From: Calamus simplicifolius
Taxonomy: Eukaryota; Streptophyta; Magnoliopsida; Arecales; Arecaceae
Assembly: GCA_900491605.1 (NCBI GenBank)
Contig: UESW01001667.1
Coordinates: 318,162-382,161 of the forward strand
Reading direction: 5' to 3'
Length of the DNA: 64,000 nucleotides
This document shows, piece after piece, positions 25,901 to 31,703 of this stretch. The notes beneath the pieces were generated by a model, which was not told where the DNA came from, ran no database searches, and saw nothing but the letters and a program-made list of their open reading frames with translations. The translations under genes and the position numbers were made by a program. How positions within the stretch are numbered: the first letter of the stretch is position 1; every line of letters begins with the position of its first letter.

Positions 25901-27367
25901 TCCTGGCCATTCCATGATCCTTCTAATTATAGTGAGATGGCTCCAACATAGTTTCACATTCGATCTAGCACATCCAAATCAAGGATCATGATCAGCTACT
26001 TTTAATTATATCAAAAACAAGGTTGGTCGCTAGCGTAACAGTTGATATGGGAAGATGGCATTTGCTGACATTACCTTTGGGCAATGTGCATTTAGTGAAA
26101 AAAAATTAAATGTAAAATGGAAGTAAGTCTCAAAATGTACAATTGTCTTGGTTTTGTCATACTAGATGAATATTGGTTTTTCTTGTGACTGGTTTTTATC
26201 CTAGTCTTAACAATTCTTTTCTGAAAATCTGAAAGAGGTTCAGAAAAATATGAATTGAAGTAAAGTAAAAAATTGAGATAAGAAATAATTACAATTTTGT
26301 TTTAGAATATATGATACCATTTGAGGCCTCCTTTTTTGAGGGAATATATGCCATTTAGAGATTTATGGTTAAGTTTTTGTACTGGTTTTTGCCAATTCAA
26401 CACATAATAATAGATATATTGAGGAAATTTGAGCTTGAGGATACCCAAACTTAAAATATGTTTAATATATCCTGTAGCATGCAAGATTAATATTGAGTCT
26501 AGGGAAAATAATTTCCCAATGTTACTAATATAAACTAATCATTAAAATATGATTATTAACAGCCAATATGTGCATTATATTTGGTCATGGATGTGTTTTT
26601 GCCTGAAACTTTGAAATGGACTCTAATTTTTGGTTGGTTCTTGTTAAAATTGAAACTTTTCTGTTTCATAATTTCTAGTGAAACTTCGATAACAGATGGA
26701 GCACCACGTTAGATTTTTAATGACTTCTTTTAGTTGATGTTTTAATGATGAACTAGAAGCCATCTCAACTATGTCATTTAAGTGTTACATCTTAATTCTT
26801 GCAGACAAACGACTATTGTGCTGTTCCACAGCAACTGAAGGATCAAGTGAGTGAAAGATACCCTGGTGCAAGGCGAGCAGCATTAAAGACTGGCGGTGAT
26901 TTCCCATTTCTTTCTCGCCCAGATGAGGTTAATTTATACCTTCAGGTATTTTTGGCCTCTGCATTATTTCATCTTTGCATATTTATATTGGCTTGCTGTC
27001 AGCTTATGATCAAAATCTTCAGCTTCATCTGAGACGAGTAGGAGTCGAAGCAAAGCCAGATCTTGTACAAGGCATCTCAAGAGATGATAGCGCCGGTGGT
27101 TCTAATGATGAGAAGAAAGGTGGAGGGCACCTGGACGAGCCTCCAGAAGACCGTGGTAGCCCCAGGGCACGTGATGGTGGTGGTCATCAGCCTAGAGCTT
27201 CGGGCTCTGAAGTCCTGGATGAACAGTTCCTGAGTAATAGAGAGATTACAAGCATGACCCTAGGGACTCTATCCTTTCTCATCGAGGCAGCATATGTTCT
27301 GTCTCTTCTGCAATTCTATGTGGGCACATTGTACCTCACTTGGAAAGAAAGAATGTGTAAAATATGA
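663..27367 (+). CDS. maspardin (SPG21-like alpha/beta-hydrolase fold protein), 5'-partial, six exons
   Basis: Spliced gene with exons 663-761, 3244-3386, 22275-22383, 24205-24312, 26805-26945 and 27023-27367. All internal boundaries are AG/GT and the phases agree, giving 314 residues and a stop at 27365-27367. The protein matches plant maspardin: RVISVDIPQVWNHHEWIHAF, then the nucleophile-elbow motif GTSLGG, then FLAQIFAQHRPRR, LLKRY, GIRDGPHEPFIADSVDF, TNDYCAVP and SERYPGARRA. Maspardin has an alpha/beta-hydrolase fold. The human homologue is an endosome-associated protein of 308 residues linked to hereditary spastic paraplegia; hydrolase activity and the plant role are not established. The N-terminal roughly 65-70 residues must be encoded upstream of the window. 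No frameshift or stop was found in the exons, in contrast with every transposon ORF around them. The 18.9-kb intron is unusual. Confidence 0.93.
762..3243 (+). other. maspardin intron (2.5 kb)
   Basis: AT-rich intron with donor gtaagg and acceptor cag. It holds a dinucleotide microsatellite at 1926-1974. Short open frames here have no recognisable product. Confidence 0.85.
1926..1974. repeat. (TC)n(AT)n compound microsatellite
   Basis: About 16 TC dinucleotides (1926-1957) run directly into about eight AT dinucleotides (1958-1974), inside a maspardin intron. Confidence 0.9.
3244..3386 (+). CDS. maspardin exon b, with the nucleophile elbow
   Basis: A 143-nt exon between cag (3241-3243) and gtaagt. 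It encodes VHLYGTSLGGFLAQIFAQHR and continues through VKSLVLSNTFLETHKF to MPWSP. GTSLG is the G-x-S-x-G nucleophile elbow of the alpha/beta-hydrolase fold. Two bases are left over and are completed by the T at 22275 (codon ATT, Ile) across the 18.9-kb intron. Confidence 0.93.
3581..4150. repeat. diverged direct duplication of about 200 bp
   Basis: Copy 1 (about 3581-3776) and copy 2 (about 3951-4150) share blocks such as gatgataatttcagtgatta, followed by atggac-taatggta and a stretch ending gcacttttggta-ttgta. The copies differ by many substitutions, so the duplication is old. It lies in the giant intron, before the transposon nest. Confidence 0.7.
4570..4704 (+). mobile_element. RTE LINE 5' segment, left of the hAT insertion
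   Basis: The text from ccggtcccaaacccagataa through the ggttgcgataggttgatggc block matches the usual 5' region of plant RTE LINEs. It continues after the hAT-like element at 7449 with gacgggtgtggataaagaag and then the endonuclease. The two parts join cleanly when the element and one copy of its 8-bp duplication are taken out. Confidence 0.65.
4697..4704. repeat. target site duplication, left copy (CTTTCATG)
   Basis: Eight bases identical to 7441-7448, directly abutting the left inverted repeat. Confidence 0.88.
5037..6906. repeat. GATC-rich satellite array, period about 83 bp
   Basis: About 22 diverged copies of a composite unit made of a 50-bp part (gcgatcgatccaagccatga followed by a tcccgatcggcgatgatcga block and tccgacggtt) and a 33-bp part (gcgatccatccgatcggcga and on to tccgacggtt). 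The two parts share the tccgacggttgcgatc core. The word aagccatgatc recurs every 83-84 bp. GATC occurs several times in every unit. The array fills the centre of the hAT-like element. Long - strand frames across it arise because the unit is almost free of stops, not because it encodes protein. Confidence 0.9.
6907..7110. other. AT-rich linker inside the hAT-like element
   Basis: Between the satellite and the right subterminal repeats lies unrelated sequence. It contains cctagccctccttccttctg, ccaaaccccccacc and ttaataaaatttctttattc. The last resembles the polyadenylated tail of plant L1-type LINEs. This origin is a guess. Confidence 0.35.
7441..7448. repeat. target site duplication, right copy (CTTTCATG)
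   Basis: Eight bases identical to 4697-4704, directly abutting the right inverted repeat end cccacctcta. Confidence 0.88.
7449..7778 (+). mobile_element. RTE LINE endonuclease fragment, right of the hAT insertion
   Basis: The translated + strand matches the apurinic-type endonuclease (exo_endo_phos fold) of plant RTE LINEs: LETWNIRSL, a TMIRRRINVAWLQEIKW block, IGDKAKEIDSFKLCYIGK and RIGVIIDKSLKD, then after a stop an RIGDRIILVKLV-like block. Such fragments are often misnamed craniofacial development protein 2-like. The fragment ends where a gypsy LTR begins (TGTAAGAAG at 7779). There is one frame change and one stop, so it is non-functional. Confidence 0.8.
7779..8366 (-). mobile_element. 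LTR of Ty3/gypsy element C (3' LTR, - orientation)
   Basis: On the + strand it begins TGTAAGAAG, so on the - strand it ends CTTACA. It lies directly after the integrase tail of element C, as a 3' LTR should. A TATAAATA box on the - strand (about 7932-7940) supports an LTR promoter. The far boundary is approximate and no second LTR copy was found in the window. It contains a two-copy tandem duplication. Confidence 0.55.
8029..8375. repeat. two-copy tandem duplication, about 180 bp
   Basis: Copies at about 8029-8205 and 8209-8375 share agctctagaactct, tgtgcttggaat, aatgagtctagtt and catgcataaattggataatt. They differ at several positions. They lie in the LTR of element C and overlap the end of its integrase frame. 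Confidence 0.8.
8368..8934 (-). pseudogene. Ty3/gypsy element C: integrase C-terminal part
   Basis: An open frame of 188 codons on the - strand. It shows the end of the integrase core (WNAILSIAEFAYNS, SPFEA-like CPFEAVHGR), a coiled linker, then the SH3-like C-terminal region (FKEGDFGWVYLKERF, GPCRILKEINDNAYKIEL) and TFNVHDLNPYHGEDD. The upstream part is cut off at 8934 by the LTR of a different gypsy family. It differs in sequence from the integrase at 9434-10705, so at least two families are nested here. Confidence 0.8.
8939..9430 (-). mobile_element. 3' LTR of Ty3/gypsy element B
   Basis: On the - strand it follows the polyprotein C-terminus (stop near 9434) and ends ...cacgggggttcaca. 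It includes a TATA-like ctatataaaggc and text matching the diverged LTR at about 18500-19060 (ggcatcttcctta or ggcgtcttccta, then the gcgtt-aaac block). It is inserted in the integrase of element C. The 5' boundary on the - strand is approximate. Confidence 0.65.
9434..10705 (-). pseudogene. Ty3/gypsy element B: integrase region
   Basis: Read on the - strand: a zinc-binding H2C2-like remnant (WSEEDLDVLVEHFFWPHIKE, RRFVRD), then the DDE core (WIDISMDFVLGLPRSKRGMD, FVVVDKFSKMTHFIPC, GVPRSIVFYRDAKFLSYF), PQTDGQTEVVNRT with the catalytic Glu, and HVEFAYNRFIHSATNFSPFE. It ends with a C-terminal region DGPFQVIAQINDNAYKLDL, FNVSDLSPFD and GPITRARAKR. At least three frame breaks separate the pieces. 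The residues for DDE catalysis can be seen, but not in one frame. Confidence 0.85.
10919..11217 (-). pseudogene. Ty3/gypsy element B: RNase H, downstream half
   Basis: Read on the - strand: CDASGIGIGAMLMQEGRSLA, then YFSEKLSEPALNYSTYDKEM, ALETWQHYLW, FVIHTDHEPLKHLKGQGKLN. This is the retroviral-type RNase H of gypsy elements. The upstream half resumes at 12045, on the other side of a solo LTR that has split the domain right before CDASG. Confidence 0.88.
11218..12044 (-). mobile_element. solo LTR of a Tat-like Ty3/gypsy element
   Basis: An 827-bp, GC-rich segment beginning TGTTGCCGCC and ending CCCCAACA. It is flanked by the perfect 5-bp duplication ACACT (11213-11217 and 12045-12049). There is no internal coding region, so it is a solo LTR left by LTR-LTR recombination. 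Its + strand start resembles the LTR at 51181 (TGTTGACGCCG; both share a cgacgctcaagt block), which suggests a Tat-type element in the - orientation. It includes a 24-bp tandem repeat. Confidence 0.88.
11857..11980. repeat. 24-bp tandem repeat in the solo LTR
   Basis: Four to five copies of a unit like ggccgagctacgggagcccg ggga, with the gagctacg word at 24-bp spacing (11881, 11905, 11929, 11953). Open on both strands but not coding. Confidence 0.85.
12045..12875 (-). pseudogene. Ty3/gypsy element B: reverse transcriptase and start of RNase H
   Basis: Read on the - strand: MSPYAVPILLVPKKDGSWRM, CVDCRAINKITVKYRH, PRLDDMLDELHGSCIFSKID, LKSGYHQIGIG, then after a break MYEWLVMPFGLTNAPSTFIR and VVYFDDILIYSKS (the catalytic FDD). 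Next comes FLGYVISAKGIEVDEEKVKA, RSFHGLASFYRRFVKDFS, and finally LALSNFAKTFKIEC where the solo LTR starts. Two frame breaks are present. Confidence 0.9.
13156..13725 (-). pseudogene. Ty3/gypsy element B: aspartic protease region
   Basis: Read on the - strand: MIIDGESCTTIASTTLVEKL, where the usual motif of this family is IDGGSCTNVAS as in the copy at 16080-16679. It continues with VSFFIGRYHDEVLCDVVLMH and LLLSRPWQFDRKVIHDGFKN. The active-site Asp is kept but the second Gly is Glu. A highly charged Lys/Glu linker follows before the RT. There is a frame break between 13534 and 13533. Confidence 0.8.
13750..14630 (-). pseudogene. Ty3/gypsy element B: gag with zinc knuckle
   Basis: Read on the - strand: MEWEKKVELVFDCHKYSKEK, VKLAAVEFSDYVIVWWDHVV, FVPSHYYRELHQRLQSLTQG (the retrotransposon gag domain), then a linker and one CCHC zinc knuckle CFKCLGRGHIASQC near 13860-13910. 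The N-terminus is missing. At about 14635 the sequence switches straight to the C-terminus of another polyprotein (element A), so the 5' LTR and leader of B have been lost. Two frames are used. Confidence 0.85.
14636..15847 (-). pseudogene. Ty3/gypsy element A: reverse transcriptase fused to the integrase tail
   Basis: Read on the - strand: MLLYKETFL, DELMKKGYVRKSMSPCAVLV, MCVDCRAINSITVKYRHPIP, then FVISSKGIGVDKKKVKAIQD and SFHGLASFYQQFVWDFSSLA, and DASGIDIERWTEQ. There it jumps to the C-terminal region (AYKLNLPCEYS, FNVSDLSPFD). The rest of RNase H and most of integrase are deleted, so the remnant is internally deleted as well as frameshifted. Confidence 0.82.
16080..16679 (-). pseudogene. 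Ty3/gypsy element A: protease region with end of zinc knuckle
   Basis: A 199-codon frame on the - strand. It begins just after the zinc knuckle (GHLARECPNKRVMVI) and includes an acidic spacer and the protease MIIDGGSCTNVASTELVEKL, with HILLGRPWQFDRQVTHDGLT downstream. The protease motif is complete here, unlike in the B copy. Confidence 0.85.
16658..17722 (-). pseudogene. Ty3/gypsy element A: gag
   Basis: A likely start codon lies at 17720-17722 (MSLNQEENSIEEVQQ, then a stop). Next come LIGEMRRMMRAELEQ, SFEEKSNPEAYLEWEKRMEM, VFDCHHYSELKKVKLAAIEF and TDYAIVWWDQL, followed by frame breaks and the zinc-knuckle start CFKCQGR. This is the retrotransposon gag domain followed by a CCHC knuckle. Several single-base frame breaks are present. 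Confidence 0.85.
17723..18500 (-). other. leader region of gypsy element A
   Basis: Low-complexity sequence between the LTR and gag. It includes a tandem duplication of about 65 bp at about 17995-18115 (aaacaaagtagatttgttta recurs as aaacaaagcagatttgttta) and a homopolymer-rich stretch near 18260-18480. No convincing coding frame. Confidence 0.5.
18500..19064 (-). mobile_element. LTR of the A/B gypsy family
   Basis: It lies on the - strand between the polyprotein C-terminus at 19065-19250 and the leader and gag of element A, so it serves both sides as in a tandem array. It contains a TATA-like ttttatatattg and resembles the LTR at 8939-9430 around the ggcgtcttcctat and gtggcgtttaaac blocks. 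Both boundaries are approximate. Confidence 0.55.
19065..19250 (-). pseudogene. gypsy polyprotein C-terminus (element D remnant)
   Basis: Read on the - strand: LPSGPITRLRAKRFKEALNG and LVQQVGKVAYTW. This matches the C-terminal GPITRARAKRRNEALNGL of element B. Everything upstream of it is missing; the RTE LINE begins at about 19285. It is the third partial copy of the same family in this array. Confidence 0.75.
19285..20517 (-). mobile_element. RTE LINE on the - strand: RT and C-terminal parts
   Basis: Read on the - strand it starts with NYHGFKLMCHTMKLWERVIE and continues through degenerate RT blocks. Late blocks match MRMLRWMCG and the final RIHVADPT-like end (gtagccgaccccacc on the - strand at about 19300). 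Stops are frequent. The portion upstream in the same LINE lies at 21216-21750, beyond an inserted second LINE. Confidence 0.75.
20518..21215 (+). mobile_element. 5'-truncated RTE LINE inserted in another RTE LINE
   Basis: The insert 20527-21206 carries the + strand C-terminal part: KNLGIWDQLS, MIGVVPIEDKIRENRLRWFG, QIQRRPLDFLVRKSDLL, RGRPKLIWIKIIKKD, then cagattcatgtagccgaccc and the usual 3' end ttagatgagttgagttg. The 9-bp word TAAATATTT flanks it at 20518-20526 and 21207-21215, a probable target duplication, although it is AT-rich. The 5' end is a foldback: 35 bp at about 20527-20561 recur inverted at about 20580-20614. Confidence 0.72.
21216..21750 (-). mobile_element. RTE LINE on the - strand: linker between endonuclease and RT
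   Basis: Read on the - strand: CKAYKEIYHKLDTKDEEKDI, YKIFRIRKKKTRDIFQVKCI, and further down VAWMTNLFNKILKNKKIP and SLYKNKENI. These match the RTE segment just before NYRGIKLM, which resumes at 20517. The same LINE was therefore split by the insert at 20518-21215. The endonuclease part is absent or unrecognisable. Confidence 0.75.
21751..22274 (+). other. intron sequence before maspardin exon c
   Basis: AT-rich sequence without recognisable genes or repeats, ending in a T-rich run and gttgcag. Confidence 0.5.
22275..22383 (+). CDS. maspardin exon c
   Basis: A 109-nt exon after gttgcag and before gtatgc. It encodes VNWTPSFLLKRYILTGIRDG and then PHEPFIADSVDFVVSQ. The first base completes the codon split by the giant intron and the exon ends in phase 0. 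Confidence 0.93.
22384..24204 (+). other. maspardin intron with a tandem duplication
   Basis: A GT-AG intron of 1.8 kb. It includes a two-copy tandem duplication at 22908-23230. Short open frames have no recognisable product. Confidence 0.85.
22908..23230. repeat. 162-bp tandem duplication, two copies
   Basis: The block starting ttttttcaagtactactgtc recurs 162 bp later with few changes (gtgatcttctctgatac against gtatctctctgatac). The high identity suggests a recent event inside the intron. Confidence 0.88.
24205..24312 (+). CDS. maspardin exon d
   Basis: A 108-nt exon of 36 codons after tttcag and before gtaagt. It encodes VETLSREDLSSRLTLNVNVM and then SVGPLLLPDSFITIMD. The C-terminal part corresponds to the beta strand before the acid-residue region of the fold. 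Confidence 0.92.
24313..26804 (+). other. maspardin intron (2.5 kb)
   Basis: A GT-AG intron without recognisable genes. Short frames such as the one at 26302-26484 (- strand) show no family features. Confidence 0.8.
26805..26945 (+). CDS. maspardin exon e
   Basis: A 141-nt exon of 47 codons after cttgcag and before gtattt. It encodes TNDYCAVPQQLKDQVSERYP and then GARRAALKTGGDFPFLSRPDEVNLYLQ, a highly conserved maspardin block. Confidence 0.93.
27023..27367 (+). CDS. maspardin last coding exon
   Basis: A 345-nt exon after cttcag, separated from exon e by a 77-bp intron. It starts LHLRRVGVEAKPDLVQGISR and continues into a low-complexity acidic, Gly and Arg rich linker (about residues 20-70 of the exon). 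It ends with a hydrophobic stretch (TLGTLSFLIEAAYVLSLLQF and on to TLYLTW) followed by the basic tail KERMCKI and the stop. The tail looks like a possible C-terminal membrane segment. The linker is typical of the poorly conserved end of plant maspardins. Confidence 0.85.
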   Translation, partial: LHLRRVGVEAKPDLVQGISRDDSAGGSNDEKKGGGHLDEPPEDRGSPRARDGGGHQPRASGSEVLDEQFLSNREITSMTLGTLSFLIEAAYVLSLLQFYVGTLYLTWKERMCKI

Positions 27368-27900
27368 GTCATTTGCCGCATGCTATTGTTTCTGGCCGGT
27401 GTGAAAAAATATACGGTATTGTTTCAGCTGGAATGACATACTTTCCAGAACGACCAGGGGCCGTAACATTTGGGCGCCATTTTGTCCTTTTCATCTCTTT
27501 CAAGATTACCTGGGTCTCTTTGATGCTTTGAGTGCGTTAATTGCGCATTATACTGATACAAGAGAACCACTTCTATTCTGAGGTATGATCTTTTATTGGT
27601 TTTGATTTTGTAAAAAGAGCTACTTGGTAAGAATCTTGTACTGGAGGTATTAAATATATGATAAAGTCTATGTTATGATCATCAATTCTGGACATTAACT
27701 GTAATGCGCACAAATTGCAGTCAGAGCCTGCCAACCGCTGCGGCAGATATTGGACGTTAATTAGCTAAAGTACTCCAGAGAACTGTTGTAAGGGATGGGA
27801 ATGGTTGAGGTTAGGTTCGGAGCACATAGCAGTTTTGTGTTTAATAGGTTTTACGTTTTTTTTTTCCTTTTACATGTTCTGTTTGGCTTATAAAAAATGG
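27368..27900 (+). other. maspardin 3' UTR with a 3'-UTR intron
   Basis: The 3' UTR begins after the stop at 27367. A probable intron runs 27583-27720, with donor ag|gtatga and acceptor aattgcag. It is T-rich and 138 bp long. UTR sequence resumes at 27721. The donor lies about 215 nt after the stop codon. The poly(A) site was not identified; the end given is approximate. Confidence 0.5.
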
Positions 27901-29094
27901 TATTGCTCTTGACATTTTTTTTCGTTTGACTGTTTACCCGGTCGGTACTATTTCTAACGGATTAAAAAATCTTCAGTTTGAACGGTTTAATGGGGATTAC
28001 TCGTTAATAGCTAAATGGGCAAATAGGGATGGTATTTTTTGCCCTATTCCCGTTTAGCCATCTTCATCTCCTATATATATATATATATAATATATTAAAA
28101 TTTAAAATAAATAAAATATATAGTAAAACATGTTTGAATCATTCTTCCTGTCTCTTCTTTTCTATAAAATAGTTTTATTTTTTATGTAAAAAGTCAAACG
28201 GATATCCAATGGGTACCCGTTTATCCGGCTGAGTATCCCCGTCCCTGCTACGTTAAATAGAATGGCTTAACCCCGTTAACTATAACGGCTTAACGGGGCG
28301 AGGAACGAGAATATTATTTTTAATGGAGATGGGGATCGGTAAAAGCCGTCTCGGGCCATCCTCAGGCCGTTGCCAACCCCATATTGCTCCTAAACGTTGG
28401 TGTTGTCTTCACATTGTGCTTGTCGTGTTAGGATGGAAGAGAGTAGATGTCCAAACGGTGGTGATGTTAATCTCTAGAACAGAAAGGAAAGATAGCTTTG
28501 GTCTAGAATTTTTGGACATCAAAAACGGTCTTTTTATATCTTGTTGATGTAGGTGGATCATCTAACTATTGATCATCTGTTCATTTTAGTTAGGTCTAGA
28601 CGGCTTCTTTATCTACAAAACCACAAATGAAATGTTAAGATATAATTTTTGCCCAATCAAATCAGTTTTTGAGTTTTGAGATTGGATTTAGAAAAAAAAC
28701 CTTTTCATTTGGTTGAACAAATGGATTTTATGATTCTGCCATCTTCTTCACCCTTGAATTCACATAAATTCTAAAGCCATCCTATCTTTTTTCACTTTTT
28801 TCATCTTTGAGATCCTTGAACTTTGTAGATCTAAGGATGGAGAGTTGATCAGATTAGATTTAGATACATTTGAATATAGCTGCATGCATGCTATGTGTGT
28901 GTACGTGCATAAAAACTAGGTTCTTCTATAATAAAACATTATAGGAGTCAAATGCATAAATATCCAAATAAAAGCCCTCAAATGATCAGTACTAATGGGG
29001 TCAACCGCGGGGAAAGGAACGGGCATATGGGATAGAGCCCCTACTCCCATATTCCCGCCATCTTCATCTCCGTTAGTTTTAATATGATATATTT

Positions 29095-29097
<3 letters not shown>

Positions 29098-29126
<29 letters not shown>
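29098..29126. repeat. (AT)n microsatellite
   Basis: An AT run of about 14 dinucleotides near the start of unit 2. The equivalent in unit 1 lies at about 28072-28090. Confidence 0.85.
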
Positions 29127-29129
<3 letters not shown>

Positions 29130-29886
29130 TATTAAAAATTTAAAATAAATAAAATATATATAGTAAAACATGTTTGAATCATTCTTCCTGTCTCTTCTTT
29201 TCTATAAAATAGTTTTATTTTTTATGTAAAAAGTCAAACGGATATCCAATGGGTACCCGTTTATCCGGCTGAGTATCCCCGTCCCTGCTACGTTAAATAG
29301 AATGGCTTAACCCCGTTAACTATAACGGCTTAACGGGCGAGGAACGAGAATATTATTTTTAATGGAGATGGGGATCGGTAAAAGCCGTCTCGGGCCATCC
29401 TCAGGCCGTTGCCAACCCCATATTGCTCCTAAACGTTGGTGTTGTCTTCACATTGTGCTTGTCGTGTTAGGATGGAAGAGAGTAGATGTCCAAACGGTGG
29501 TGATGTTAATCTCTAGAACAGAAAGGAAAGATAGCTTTGGTCTAGAATTTTTGGACATCAAAAACGGTCTTTTTATATCTTGTTGATGTAGGTGGATCAT
29601 CTAACTTCTTTATCTACAAAACCACAAATGAAATGTTAAGATATAATTTTTGCCCAATCAAATCAGTTTTTGAGTTTTGAGATTGGATTTAGAAAAAAAA
29701 ACCTTTTCATTTGGTTGAACAAATGGATTTTATGATTCTGCCATCTTCTTCACCCTTGAATTCACATAAATTCTAAAGCCATCCTATCTTTTTTCACTTT
29801 TTTCATCTTTGAGATCCTTGAACTTTGTAGATCTAAGATGGAGAGTTGATCAGATTTAGATTTAGATTTAGATACATTTGAATATA

Positions 29887-29888
<2 letters not shown>

Positions 29889-29931
<43 letters not shown>

Positions 29932-30003
29932 CATGCATGTATGTATATGTATGTATGTATGCATGTATGTATATGTATGTGTGTGTATGTATGTGTGTGT
30001 ACG
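29889..30003. repeat. (AT)n(ATGT)n microsatellite
   Basis: About 18 AT dinucleotides are followed by interrupted ATGT, ATGC and GTGT tetranucleotides. It sits inside the second unit of the tandem duplication. The matching place in unit 1 is much shorter, so expansion came after the duplication. Confidence 0.92.
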
Positions 30004-30314
30004 TGCATAAAAACTAGGTTCTTCTATAATAAAACATTATAGGAGTCAAATGCATAAATATCCAAATAAAAGCCCTCAAATGATCAGCCAAATATCCAAA
30101 CACTATGGTGGCCTTCCTATAAACATGGTTAGCCTCAAACAAAGAAAGAGAACAGACGATGCTAATATCCTGCAACAACAAATAAGCATCATCCTCTCAA
30201 CAATACCAGAGAGCCCGCTAATTGTTATTTTTGAATCCTTGCCTACCATAATATATGAGTTGCTTGAAGTTGCTTAAATATATATTGGAATCCTTCTCTA
30301 GCTCCACGAAACTT

Positions 30315-30475
30315 TGCCAACAAAACAACAATAATAAAGCCTTTTAGTTGGGATCAACTACATGAATCCTTATATTTTTAGTAAAATATAAAAGTTTTAA
30401 ATCTTTTGCTATCAATTCTTCTCATATAATTTTTGATCTATTTCTCTCTTTTTTCTTCTACATGGAGCTCTGCCA
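30315..30475 (-). mobile_element. RTE LINE 3'-end remnant
   Basis: Read on the - strand it ends with ttcatgtagttgatcccaac and then a run rich in aacaa and ttgtt words. This is the typical terminus of plant RTE LINEs, and the degenerate C-terminal codons precede it. No coding capacity. Confidence 0.55.
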
Positions 30476-30889
30476 ATGAAACTAAAAGTCTAAATTGATC
30501 AAAACCCTCAAGCTACCACAAAAGAAAGACGTCACTTGATAACAAGGTTTGCACCTCTGTGCAAGTCTCCATTCTCTCACATTCCCATTAAAGTTATCCT
30601 TTAAGAAATAAGTTGGTGATGGCTTCCAAGTAAAAAAAGAATAAGATAGGGAAACATAGGGACTACATGTAGGAGCTACAGATTTTTCTAACCATCAAAG
30701 AATCACCATGAGAGGAAGCATAAGTGAATTGATAACCTAAAGAGTAACTTTTATGAGGACCGATCGAGGACTTAGAAGTAATAAAAAATGAGTCCATGGC
30801 CAGCCATGCAGTAAATTGTGTAACATGTGAGCCTAACTTCACTTGCCACTTAAGGATTGTTGACAAGAATGATCAAGAAAAGCATTTAG
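30476..30889. other. intergenic sequence, no feature recognised
   Basis: AT-rich sequence; a 67-codon - strand frame at 30663-30866 resembles no known family. Confidence 0.4.
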
Positions 30890-31700
30890 AGGCATAGAGT
30901 CACACTTGGATTTAGGTAAAGCTCCAATTTGGATCAAGTTTGATTTATGAGTAGGGCTCCAATTTGGCTCGAGTCAAGCTCAATTTAAAAGTAGAGGTCT
31001 AGTTTGGGTCAAGTCAAGCTCGATTTGGGAGAAGTTCTTCAATTTGGGTCAAATAAGGCTTGATTTGTGAGTAGAGCTCCAATTGGATTTGAGTCGACTC
31101 GATTTAGAAGTAAGGCTAAGGCTCGATTTGAGAGTAAGACTCAATTTTGATTGAATCAAGCTCGATTTAGGAGTAGCTCTTCAATTTGGATCAAGTCATG
31201 CTCAATTTGGGAGCAAGGCTCTAATTTGGATCGAGTTAGAATCGATTTGGGAGCAGGGCTCTAATTAGGTCAAGTGAGGCTCAATTTGGGAGTAGGGCTC
31301 AATTAGGTTGAGTGAGGCTCAATTTGGGAGCAGACGTCAATTTGGATCGAGTGAGGCACAATATGTGAGTAGGGCTCCAATTTGAATCATGCTTGATTTA
31401 AGAACAGAACTCCAATTTGCAATGAGTCAACCTCAATTCTAGAGCGCTCCAATTTAAGTAGAGCTAGTCTCAATTTGGAAGTAGGCTCTACTTTAAATCG
31501 AGCTAGGCTTGATTTAGGTGTAAGACTCCAATTTGGGTCTACTTAAGCCCGATTTCAGAGTAAGGCCTCACTCGAGTCGAGCTCAATTTGTAAGTAAAGC
31601 TTCAATTTGGGTCGATTTAGGATCGATTTGGGAGCAGAGCTCAATTTGGATGGAGTCAGGCTCAATTTGGGACTATGACTCCACCTTAGATTGAGTTAGG
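30890..31700. repeat. degenerate minisatellite, period about 42 bp
   Basis: About 19 diverged copies of a unit like gggctccaatttggatcgag tcaggctcaatttgggagta g. The words ctccaatttgg, gagtcaagctc and caatttgggag recur throughout. The copies carry many substitutions and small indels. It ends where the copia LTR starts at 31704. Confidence 0.85.
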
Positions 31701-31703
31701 CTC

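Larger units (their letters stand above)
28056..30087. repeat. 1-kb tandem direct duplication
   Basis: Unit 1 is about 28056-28991 and unit 2 about 29051-30087. Both begin near gccatcttcatctcc and end near gccctcaaatgatcag. The central 220 bp, which hold identical 74-codon open frames at 28323 and 29362, are the same apart from a few changes (offset 1039 bp). Units differ by a short deletion (about 28570-28600, missing from unit 2) and by microsatellite length. The unit contains gggtacccg, acggcttaacgggg and ggagatggggat blocks often found near hAT-type element ends, but no inverted repeats or duplications were confirmed. Confidence 0.85.

Noticed and set aside
28323..29586. Two identical 74-codon frames (MEMGIGKSRLGPSS) as a possible duplicated small gene
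   Set aside because: They are identical because the whole 1-kb segment is duplicated. There is no known domain or family match and no splice or promoter context.
30663..30866. 67-codon frame on the - strand as a small gene
   Set aside because: No homology that I recognise, no gene context, and length within chance for this composition.
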